DNA of 64,000 nt from Lycocorax pyrrhopterus obiensis (Eukaryota; Chordata; Aves; Passeriformes; Paradisaeidae). Each line of letters begins with the position of its first letter. The first letter of the stretch is position 1. The translations under genes and the position numbers were made by a program. Positions 49,701 to 61,700 of the stretch are shown here, piece by piece. A model generated the notes under the pieces. It saw only the letters and a list, made by a program, of their open reading frames with translations. It did not search any database and was not told the DNA's origin. The stretch lies in NCBI GenBank assembly GCA_014706295.1, contig JACSVZ010000007.1, positions 7,866,808 through 7,930,807 on the forward strand. Direction: 5' to 3'.

Positions 49701-52700
49701 CCTTGTGGGAAGAAGCTCCAGTCCTTTTGATGGTTCCCCCACACAAGGTAGGTGCCGTGGCACTCATCAGTATGAGTACCCTGTTTGTGCCCTGGTACTC
49801 ATCTCAGAGAAGCACTGCTGCACTCAGAGTGACTCGGGCAGGTTCATAAATTGGATTATTGTTCTGTCTAGACATCTCAGGGCAAGAGACAGGGAAGCAA
49901 ACAGCGAGAGCAACACAGCTCACTGCTGTGGGTAACAGGAGCAGTTAACCCCAGTCCATCCCTTCCCTTACACCCCTTCTTTTCTCCTTTCCCAGCATCT
50001 CTCTGGTTGCATCCAGCTGAGCCTGGAGAAGAAAATGGAGGCTGCCAGCTGCTTCTATAGGCTTTTCTGCAGCTGAGACATCATTTCTGCCCACTTAATC
50101 CCAAAGAAATCAAATATCTGACACAGCCCAGAGTGGGAATGAATGTTTGGGAAGTCTTTGTCAGTGTCAGCAAGGCAAGCAGAGTCCATTGTGGTGCTCT
50201 GCCCTCTTCTCCTCATGCCTGACAGCAAACAGACATCAGAAATGCCCAGAAACATTTTTCTAGCATAGTTCAGGGTCCTGAGGGCCCAGAAAAGTAATAG
50301 TGACATGGTTTCAGGCAAAGAAGGACCAGCCTACGTGTCTGGTGCAGACCTCAGCAGACCAAAGGTTAAGCTCACCAGCACTACAGCTAATTGGGAGAGC
50401 AGCAAGTGGAGACTTGAACTGTGCTGAGCTGCCAGCAGTGATTATCCGAAGCGATCATTATTTGCAAGCTCCAGGTTTCCCTGGAGATTGTGGATAACCA
50501 AGGTCACATCGTCATGGAGTTGGAGACGGATGAGCATAAGGGAACTCATATCCGGAGGGTGATTGACAGAGCTGTAATTGTTTAGTCTGAAAAGGAGATA
50601 ATGAAGAGAAGTCACGAGTGAATGATCCAAACTTGCCAAAGTTATTCCAGAATCTGAAGTCACTGAGCAGGCCAGGGATTGAGTTAGGAGACGACACGCG
50701 GAGGAAGAGCAGAACTTGACAGCATTTCACAGCAAAGATGGTAAACAAGGAGAGTGTGATTTCATGTGAAATATTAGACTCAACGCTACCAACGTATGTG
50801 CAGAAAACCCGGAGGCAATCTGCGATATCCAAGAGTTTGGCATCTGCTTTCCCCTCCAGGAGGTTTTGTAGCCGAGGGGTTTGTGGAGGAAGAATTTTTC
50901 ATTGCATGGTCTCCTGCCTCTCCCTGACCATGTTCAAAGTGTATTTTGTAAAAGCCCTTTTGTTCTGTCCAGTGTCACATATTCACCCTCAGATGAGGCA
51001 GACAGGCTAATTAAGTCATGAAAAGCCTCTGGTCCCAGATTACTGTGCAGATCCAGCAGTTTAAAGGGATGAGAAGTTTGCTTTTCCTTTGAAAAAAAAG
51101 ATCAGAAATATAATACAGGTGTAGGAACACCAAAACACAAGATGTCAGTGCGGCAGTGTCTTTATAAATTATTGTGCACTGTAGGAGAGCATCACCTATT
51201 TAAAGTGTGCAAAAATTAGGGAAAACAACAGGATCAAGGTCGAGGAAAAAGAGTAACTTAGAGGCAACAAAAAGGGAATGAGAAAAGGTCTTGACCTTGT
51301 CAAAGCATAACACTACCATGACCTCAGCTCTCTGATGAAAATTCCCTCCAGTACAAAGCTACAAACCACAAACAAGTCACTGGACACATGGGAAGAGCGA
51401 GATGATTTACACTTCAGGCTTGAATGCGTGGCTTGAGGGACCCTCCAGGTCAGCTGTCCCAAACAACCTCTGCCCTTGCAGCTCACCAGCACTGTACGGG
51501 ATGTAGTGGTTTAGCATCTTCCCCTAAGGTTGCCTCTATAATTAGTAGAGAAGAGCAATGACTAATTAAAGATGTAATTTTATTTGTTGACTGCCACAGA
51601 CCCTAATCTTTCCTTGGTCTGTCTGCAGCGCTCCTGCCCCGTGCTGCGCCTGAATCCCTTCCCATGCAGGGACAACTCTGATGAAGCTGTAAGAACTCCA
51701 GACAAGAGTTCAGATTGCATCTCCTGAGCAGCTTTGCTGGCACTGCATTTGTAATCTCATATATGACAAGTGTAGAGTCTCTTGTTGTGAACTACCTTTA
51801 CACAGAGCTCTAACACAAATCACACGCTTGAAAGGCCAGGTAATCCTGTCACTAATCCACCTGGGACAGGACAGCAAGGACTTCAAGCTTATTGTTGATG
51901 TTATTTGATGAGTTCTGTGGGTGACTGGGATATCATTGTCACAGTTCAGGAGCTTCTGCTTTGCCAGCTGCTCTCCCTCTTGCTGCATTGAACCAGCTCA
52001 AGTCTTACCAGTACCTTGCCTTGCAGCTCAGAGGCAAATGAGCACTGGAACTGCTGGGGATGACTTTATCTCAATCTTATCTCACTGAGGTGTGCACACA
52101 CCTGTCTGCTGTTTTCTGGCACCTGCTTCAGCATAAACACTGACTTCTTTCCAGCTACTTTGCATTTGCACATCAATTATGGCTTCTGAAGTCAGGACCC
52201 AGGAATGTGCTATCCGTGTCTGTAACTGCTGCAGCTTTCTTTAGGCTTAGAAACTAAACGTAACATTGGATGGTGCTTAATCAGTCAAGATTTCTCTGTT
52301 ACTGGTCCTTGGACTGGTACAGTGTGCAAGTTGAAGTTGAGTGTGATGCCTGTGCCATGAGCGTCCACATCGGCACTGGTGTAACTGCTACCACAAACAT
52401 TACTCTACTGTAATGATTTTAATGAAATAAGCCCATTTTGTACAATCATGAAATATAGTTTATCAGTGTTGATAAACTCAACTGATGTTGGAAAGTACAC
52501 AGCACAGACTGCCAAGGCCAATATGTCCTGCTTTCTGGAAAAAATAGCAATTTTCAAGCAATACTGAGCTAATAGTATTCTCCAGATTCTTTTGTCTTTG
52601 ATAATCTCATGCCAGTTAACTTTGGGTGCAATTCCAGAGGCGTGTAATCACTAAAATTCTGCCTTTTTCCACGGCTGTGAGAAAAATAAATGAGAAGGAC

Positions 52701-55700
52701 TCTACAAAATTTTAAAAAACATCTCTTCCCCAACTTTTTACTTTCATTTTTTCCCACATCACACCAGGTGCCTCAGGCTAAAGTTGATCTCACTGCAGTC
52801 TTCCTCCAATACTCATAATTCTTTGAGACACTTTGTGATTCTGGCTGGCCTGAACTGTTCGTCTTGTTTAATCCTGGATGCCAGGCACTGCAGCAAGACA
52901 CATAATTCAGCTGTAAGAGACTGTGGCACGTGCTCTGAACAAGGACCAGAAACTGCTGGTGTTTGCATCTCTTGGGACAGCAATTCCTAAAGCATTTTGG
53001 GGTCAGAAGGACCTCAGTCTATTGTGTGTGAAGGGGTTTTTGGTGTCACACAGACTAAGCAGTCCCTCAAAGTATTATTCAAACTTTCTCCAAGCTAGCA
53101 AAACCTCTCAGGCTCCATAAATCAAGAGCTATAGGAATGAAATAATGTTTTTAATTCCTTGGAGAAAAGAAAGTGTATCCTGCAGACACCTCATTACTTG
53201 GGAACTGGAGTCTGCAAATGTTTTATCTCAGTAAATTCAGTGGCCAGAGGACAGTAAAGTTTCAAAGAATCTATAGCGATCCCAGTCCGTCCCCTTCCTA
53301 CAAGGTAAGACCAATAAAATCTGTTCCTGTCATCCTTGGGAGATGTGTGTCTAAAAAGTTCCTGAAGAGCCCAGTGGAGCATGCAGGACATGGGAGTCAT
53401 TAGGGAATGTGCCAGGCTGGAGACTGAGCACCCTGTTACACATCACAGCCCTCAGGTTCACTGCTCAGCTGTGTCAGTGCCAGGGATGACTCACTCTCCT
53501 GCTGACCCAACATGGAGCAGTGCCAGTCCTTCTGCAGAGCAATCACACTAATTAATCCTCCCAAGGAGTGCAGATAATTGAGTGGCTTCTTGACATGCAG
53601 ATTCCTTTGGTTTCTGTTTGCCCAGGCCTCTGTAATCTCTCTGGGTCCTGAGTTAGGACCCCCCTCCACAGTGAAATATCTTGGAGAATTTTTGGGTGGG
53701 CTATTACCCAATTTTTCAAACTTTTGGAGCAACACACACAAAGGATGGATTACAGGATCCCCCATCACTCAGGATCCCTGAGTGAGTCATGGATGTCTTT
53801 ATAAAAAGCATAATCCAGTTCAGCCCTTAGGCTGACTCCTGGTACAGGACATAGTGGGTGAGGTTTGACATTTGTTATGCGAGAGGTCTGTGAGCATCTC
53901 CAGTTCTCAGGATGAGACTCCTCAGCACAGCCTTTCAACCTCTCCCCTGTTTTACCTTTCCCTTCATTTCTCTCATAGGGAAAAACAAAATGCAGGACCT
54001 TGCCAGACCTGCCTTGCCATGCCAGAGATTGGGAACGCTGAGCTCAGCTACAGTGGCACTTCCTGGGAAAAAATCTGCCCAGTCCATCACTGCCCCATTC
54101 CTGCATCCCCCGGGCTGAGGGAAGACAACCTGCCCTCCTCCAGCCACACACTTGGACCAGTCTCCACCCAGTCCAATGGCCAGGTGCCATCAAGCTCCCA
54201 GGACTCACAGCAGCACCACCCATATTACCCCTGCAACCAGGAGGAGTCCCGAGGCAGCTACGGCCTGCCCTCGCTCCCTGGGCATGGCGAGAGGCCTGTG
54301 CTGTGTTCCCACCTTTCCAGTGGTGATCTTGTGCCAGCTTCCCACCATGAGGTCTCAGAAATGCCCTGGAAGCAGTGGTCCCCCGGGCAGCGGCGGCCGG
54401 TGCAACATCATGTTGTCACAGTCAGGTAAGAGGCACGTGAAGGGCGTTTCAAAAGAGCATCTTCCAGACTCGATGGGGGGAAGTGGGAGGGATGAGCAGG
54501 GTCTGAGCTGGGATGCATGAAACATGGGTTTGCTCTCCAGCTCAGGGCAGCAGCTGCCCCAAAACGCATGGAGGGATCCAGTTTGCTCTCTACCTCTGTG
54601 TGGGTGTACAGAGAGCTGCCATTCCCATGCCAGGGAGAGGTGGGATTTCCTTCTCAAGGGACTGCCTGGCTAAAGCCAAGGTCACTCAGCCACTCCTAGG
54701 TCACGCAGCTGTGAATATGCCCATCTTCCTTCACCTTTGTATTTTCTTCCTTTGCACTCCAAGCCACCCAGCTGCCAGTCCATTATCTTGGCAGAGTTCT
54801 CAGTGATGGGAGCAGAGTTCATTCTTTTCCTGCCCCCACAGAAGCTGCTGCCAGTGCTGGAAGGGAGTGGCAGTGGAGGGTAAGCGCTGCCTACAGCTGA
54901 GCAGTGAAAGATACAAAAGGGGGGAACATTATTTGGCTTTCCAGGTTGGGCAGCAACCAGGGTATGAATTCTTTGTTGTCCATGACAGAATCCATTTGTG
55001 TGCAGAGTGCCTGGGTAACAACAGCCTGAGCTACAACCTCTGCTCCTTCCAGCCAGCACCATCCTTCCTCCTGAGTGTGCCTTTTAGAGTCCGCTCTTGG
55101 CACAAGAGATCGTGATCCCTTCACTGCTGCAGCCGTAGCCACTGAATCCTAATAAAAGATGGCACAGGATTCCTTCCTTGCCCATGTACAGCATTGCAGT
55201 GTTAGGCACAAAAGCCCTTTACAGTCTCATTTTTCAGCCATTTACAGAGGATTTAATTTGCTTGTCTTTGCAGTGTAGATGAACTGCAGTCAAAGGAGCC
55301 TGGATCCTTTTCCCGAATCCTTTTCCTGGATCCTTTTTCACTCATATGCTATCAACAAAATTGCCAACCGCATCCTCTGTAACAGGTTATTTAAGTAGGA
55401 AGCACAGCTGGATTGCAAATCCCTGGCAGAGTGTGCAGCACCAGCAGTCAGAAAAGTGATAACATAATAATGCCAGAATGAGGTTTTTAATCCAAGCAAA
55501 TCTGCTTGAGGAGCTATTGTGAGGGAATTAGCACAGGATGGGCAGCGTACTGCCAGAGAGAGACCTTGCTTTGATAATCTGGGGAGGCTTTTGCTCTGCT
55601 GCTCTCTGTCCTGAATCTACAGAGCGTTAGCGTGACGAGCACAACACAGAATCATTTATTACATGAGCCACCGAGAGTGACTCTGCCATGGGGAACTCTC

Positions 55701-58700
55701 CTCCATTGCTTTTCCATTTCTCCCACTCATAACAAGGCTAGGAAGGATGAGCTGCCTCAAGGTCACCAGTTGGCTGCTGCATGGAGGGGGAGCCATCTGC
55801 CCAACATAGATATTGGAGTGCAGCAGGACCTTCTCCCAGTTTAAGCAGGAGTGTAGGAGGGTGAGAGGAGGAGGGAGCACTGGTTGAGCGGAGCTTGGCA
55901 CAGCTGCAGAAGGAGGTGGGAGCAGTTCTCTGGAAGCTGGTCCAAGCCAAGGCTGTGCCAGACTGGGGCATGTTTCAAGGGGACGTTTCAGTGCAGAGAG
56001 AGCAGAACGAAAGGGCCTGCAGATATCTGACCCACCAAGATGCAGGTTTTCTTTCAGGATGCCGGTGGAAGGCTTGTCCTCAGGGATTCATTAACAAACT
56101 CTGGATCCCCTGGGGAAGGCTTCTTTATTTCCCCCCCTCAGAGCCGTTCAAGTAGAGTGACAAATGCTCCTCTGTGAAAAAAAATCCTGATAAAATATTT
56201 TTAGCAGCTCCACTGGCATTCTGCTCCTATAGCCTGAAAAGATACTGTCTTTGGAGGGGCCCAGGAAACAAGTAAGAGTCACCTTTTTGGGAAAATCCTC
56301 GCTAAGCCAAACAGGAAGTAAAAACTATCTACAGTTCTTGCTAGCCCAACTCATGAGATTTAATAAAGATGTTTGCTTTTGTCAAGAAACACTTTAAGAA
56401 GTGCAGGAAAAGCACTTAAACCAGATAGATTTTAATGGATGAGATATGCAATGGGATTTCTATAGGACTGCATTGCTAATGTCCAGTACTCTCTGTGGGG
56501 TTTTCTGAGAGGAGCAAAATGAGGAGTGACTACATGGCTTCCCATCCTGTTTGGTTAAAATGGGAGAGGGAAAGGCTCTGTTATTCATTAAACTAATTCA
56601 CACAGTGCCAGAACTGTGTCAGCACTGTCTCACCTTGGTGCTTATAGCCCTGCAAGGGTTAACCTGCGCAGGGATCAGCCCAGCACTGGGCTTCCCAGGA
56701 AAATAATAAATGAACATATCTTTTTTCCTTTCTGTCTGCAGACATGACAAAGCTTTCAGGATGCCAAAAAGGTATGTTTAACAGCAAAAGCTTCCTGTCC
56801 TTGAACCCTGTGATCAATGCTCTCCTGTCCTGCTATTAGGAGAAGCAGAGTGTTACTGCTGGTGACATCCCAGCAGGCCCGGCTCCAGAGGCGAGGTCAG
56901 CGCTCCTGGGGCTTTCCACTCTTTGGAAAAATCTCCATTTGCTTGTGAGATCAATTTAACCTGCATTAATGAATAGCAACACTGTCTCAGTAGCTGTTCC
57001 TGGGCAGGTGCCTGGCTCTAACCCATACAGTAGCCTTATATATAAAATAATTCTATGTGTATGTGTGTGTGTGTATGTGTATATATATATGTAAGATCAA
57101 TCCAGCTTGTTCTGTCAGAGGAGCAATAACAAAAAGAGCTCATCCATGAAATAAACTCATCTTTTCAAAAGACAGAAAATTTTAAATACATTTATCAAAA
57201 TTAAAATAACTCAATTGCTTTCTACTTCTGTTTAAAGTTAACTTTTGTAAACTATTGCTTCTGAATGGTTTGGGTAAGCACCTTCCATCATGAGAAACTG
57301 CAGATGATTTTTTTTGTTCTTTTTTTTCTGGTAATTGGACATGGAAATACCCAAAACATCCTCCAGAAATTAGATACTCTAATGAGTAAAGAGCAGTTTT
57401 GTTCATTTTCATAGTAAAGACTTTGTCTATGAAAACAAACTTGATAAGGCAGTTGTAAATTGAAAAAAAAAACATGCCAAAATAAAAAAAAAATCAAAAG
57501 TCATGTGAAAAGGTGTTTGAAGTGCTTGTGATGGTTTCTAATGATGAAATAGCTGCAGTGGAGTTGCAGGCAAAAGGGGCAAAAGAACAGGCAAGCAGAA
57601 ACATTCCATCCCAAATAAAGTTCATAAATATTTCACTTCCCTTCACAAATACTTGTCAACTATTTTTGAACAAAGAATTTCTTACATTTCAGAAATACAT
57701 CAGAACACAAAAGAACTACCTAGAACCTTCCAAACCAGAGCAGGAACCCATTCTGCTATCTTATATCTCAACTGATGTTTCTGAGGAAGACAAATATCTT
57801 GAAACAGTAAAACCTGCACTGGTAAAAAATGTGGGAGAGTAACTTTCATAGATCATCCTATATGGGAGACCGTTTGTCCCAAAGGAAAAACAGAACTTGG
57901 ATAGAAAATTTTACACCAGCTCTTTAAGAACAAAAGTAACTGGCAAATAATACTTTGGCCAGAGTAAGCTGCTTCCCTGGAAGGATTTTGATGGTATAGA
58001 AATGTCATCAAAATTTTGTGAAATGTCATGAAAATTACATGTATTCTAGTGAATACGTATGAATTTAGAGCAGTGTCTAAATACACGAATTTAGACCAGT
58101 GACAGTGGGCTTGCTCGGGTCAGTTACCTTCAGGGACTCTTCAGAATAACCTGATTTCTCAGGGTCCACAGTCTGGAAATCTGCAGCCCAAACTGTTGCA
58201 GCCACCAGCTGACATTGCTCAATGTGAGGGAAATGAAGAAGCTCTTTCCAAATGCAATCTTTGAATTTAAATGTTTAAAGCTTCATTTTGCCCAAGGACA
58301 CAAGAGTCTGGTTTTTATTATTTCTGATTGAAAAAGCTGGAAAATGCAGGGAGGCAAAATGTAATTACCCGAGTTAATTAGAGCTGCCTGCAAATATCCA
58401 GTTAGAGGTGTAATATGTTCATTAATAGCTGCACTAGAGCCTCCAAGCTTCACAATAAATAAGTGCTCAAACCAGAGATCCTGGTTTTTTCCTTCCTGTT
58501 ACTCACACCTCATTGGCTCAACAGCAGGTTTTGTGCTCAGAGCAGAAGCATCTTACCAGCTGCATTTTTCTCCTCCTGTTGCCTGCAGTTACTCTCAACT
58601 GATCGCGGAGTGGCCGCTGGCCATGCTGGTGCTGTGCTCCGTGGCAGCAGTGATCTGCACCGTGGCTGGGCTGCTGGTTGGGAATCTGCCTGACTTTTCA

Positions 58701-61700
58701 GAACCCCTAATGGTAAGTCCCTACAGTTGATGTATCAATAGGAACGTAAATCCATGCCCAACCAGTGATATCATCCTTCCAAGATAAGCAGAATGTACCA
58801 GTCCTGCACAGCTGCCCCTGACACACAGGGAGAACACAGCCCATGCCAGTGGCAGCCACCAGCCCATCCCTCAGCCATGCTGTGCACTCCCACCAGTGCC
58901 TTCACTCCGGTGTGGAGACACTGCCAGCACAAACTGGGATTGCTCCCTTTGCTCCCCTTCCAAGGCTGGAAGGCTGAGATTGCCCACAGGGAATAGCTAG
59001 GCTCAGCAGAGACTGGACAGAAGAGCTGGCTTTGGCTCCTACAGTATGTGCATGAGGCTCTTGATGTGGGGATCATGCCCTGTTCTGAGCACTGTGCACA
59101 AGGAATGTTCTCCACACGGAATGCCACATTCCCTAAAGTCATCCCTGCCTCTTGTTAATGCAGGAATCTTGAAAAAATAAGAGTACACTAGAGTTTGTCT
59201 GCAAAAAGGAAAATTAGTCCCATTTCTGTAAGGGACTATTACACTTGAGGAGAGATTCTTACGAGATCAAGGAGAGATAATTGTAGCCATTGTTGATGGG
59301 AAGGGAAAGGGAAAGGGAAAGAGAAAGGGAAAGGGAAAAGGGAAGGAGACATATTTTTTTCTCTCATCTCTGGGATGCAGTATTTCCAGGGAAAGTTCAA
59401 TTTGTGTATCTCTCCAAGATGCAGTAGTAGTCTCATACAGTTTCCATGTGTCAGAGGAGGCCTAAGGACAGCCGAGCAGAAGTGGAGCTGTGACAAAGCC
59501 CTTTTCCTTGGTGCAGGGATTTGAGCCACGGGACACCGACATTGGCAGGAAGCTCATTGTGTGGAGGAATGTCGAGAGCCATACAGGCTACAAGAAGACC
59601 CTTTCCCTTTCTCCCTATGCCAAGAAGAAAAGGTATTTGAGCTTGGTTTGGGGGGTTTGAGGAACATGTTGGTTGTAAAGTCACATATTCAATATTCCAA
59701 AATATCTATGTGAATTCCAACATACATCCTACGCTTAAAAGCAACTGAGGCATTGGAGAGTTTGAAGTCTGTGTGCCTGCAATGGATTTGGGCTGCCTAT
59801 TGCTATGTGTGGCACCAGAGCCTCGTCAGTGAATAATTCTCAGCCAGACGCTCTCTTGTTAATAATAATAGTTAACAGTATTATTAACAATAATCTGCCC
59901 TCTTGCTAGCTATGATGACCTTGGCATTGGCAGAGGACAGAAGGCTGCTCAGGGAGAACAAGCAGCAAGGACACGGAGAATGGTGGAAACCATCTATGGA
60001 GCAGATGGATTCTTCTGTGGTCCCCCAGGTGAGTGAAATCTCAATGGGGCAGTAAATACTGCACACCCAGAACTCTGTTGACAGAACTGTCAGAGTTTAG
60101 GACACGGGAATACTCTGAATTTGCTCTAAGCAAGAAGTGTGTACAATTCCACCTGTGAGAGCTCTGACAGTGCCCTCCCAGCACTTCACACCTCAGTGGT
60201 CAGAAAAGGCTGGCTCAGAAATTCTGAAGAGTTATTTCTCCTTCTTAACTCTTTACCATACTTCTTGTTTTCCCTTTAGAAATATACCTTGAAAGCACAC
60301 ATTAAAGGACTAATGTTTTCACCATTTACCCATATCAAAAGTGAATACTCTGAAAAAACAGCGTATGCCTCACTCGCTGTCTGCTCCCTCTCCCTTGTCT
60401 GCTCCCACTCCCTCTCTGTTCCTTCTTTTCTTCTTGAAAAATGTAAATGGCAGTAAAATCTGGAGAGAAAAACAGAAAACTCCAACACCCCCCAAATTTG
60501 TCCCAAAATGGACACTAGTAAGTAGAAAGAAGAGGAACAGCATGCAGATATTTTTATTCTCTTCCCTGCCTTCTATCGACCTGAGAAACAAGTCACACAC
60601 CAAACTCGCAGGTCCTTGGGGGTTTTTGGCTGAGCTCGAGCTCCTCCCTTGTTCCAGGGGTGCAGAACCAGATGCCAGCAGTCACTAAAGGCAAGCTGAC
60701 ACTGGATTTTGAAAATGCCCTGATGCTGCTGACCAATTTCAAGGAGCAGGGGTGAGGTCACACAAAACACATACTCACCATTGTCTTGTGACCTGCTTCC
60801 CTCCAGGGAGCCCTCCAGAGCAGTCCTATGGACAGAGATACATATTTCTTTTTTCTATGAGAGAGAATCTACTCCAAACAGCCTGGCTGATTCATCTGCA
60901 TTACCTAATCCTTTTATAATTTTTTTTCTTCTTCTTTATTTCAGAAAAGAGCTATTCCCAACTGGTATTTATGTCCACAACTGCTGGGAGCTTATGGAAC
61001 TTGCAAGCAATTCAGTCTATGTGTCAAATGGAACAAGACAAGGTCAGTGATGGCAGGAAGAACACATGTACAGGCTGTCTCTTTTCTGTCTGCTGCAATC
61101 TTTGATGTCTTGCTGAGAGGATGCCAGACAAAAAACAATGTAAGCTACACAACAGGTTTTACGTGGAGGATTCCAAAGCATTTCACCTACTTGGCAATAC
61201 AGGGATGATCCCACCTGCCAGTTGCAAATTAAACAAGAATAAATGGACACTGAACAGGAGCTGGTCTAGAAGCCAAAGGTGTCCATCAGAAGCTGCTGAG
61301 GGTTTTGGGCAGCAGAACATAATTATGGAAATGGAGCTACCAGCTTGGAGATTGGTGGCAAGCTTTACAAGTGGGAAGTTTAATTGGATGAGCTGCATTT
61401 GCCATAGGAGCCAAATTTTCAAATCTGCGGTTATAAAATATAAATAATGGACAGGGTTTAATTTTTGCGAAAGGCTACCAACTTTCCATAGCTTTGGTGT
61501 TTGGGATTTGTCACTGGGAGGATGGACGGGGATGGGTGGTACACCTTGGGTCAAGAGGAAAGGGGAAAAGGAGAGAAGAGGAGATGACAGGATGGGACAG
61601 GACAGGAGAATTACTGCAGCGAGTAAGGAACACTGGGGCTGCAAGAGAGTGTCTGACCTGATGCCCCCTCATGTTTTTCAGATACGCTCACATGTGCATT

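Noticed and set aside
49141..49767. 208-codon minus-strand frame in DISP2 intron 1
   Set aside because: Composition is like translated intron, and no family or supporting signals were recognised.
57513..57842. 109-codon plus-strand frame in DISP2 intron 3
   Set aside because: AT-rich, no domain, no acceptor/donor with the required phase, and human DISP2 joins the flanking exons directly.
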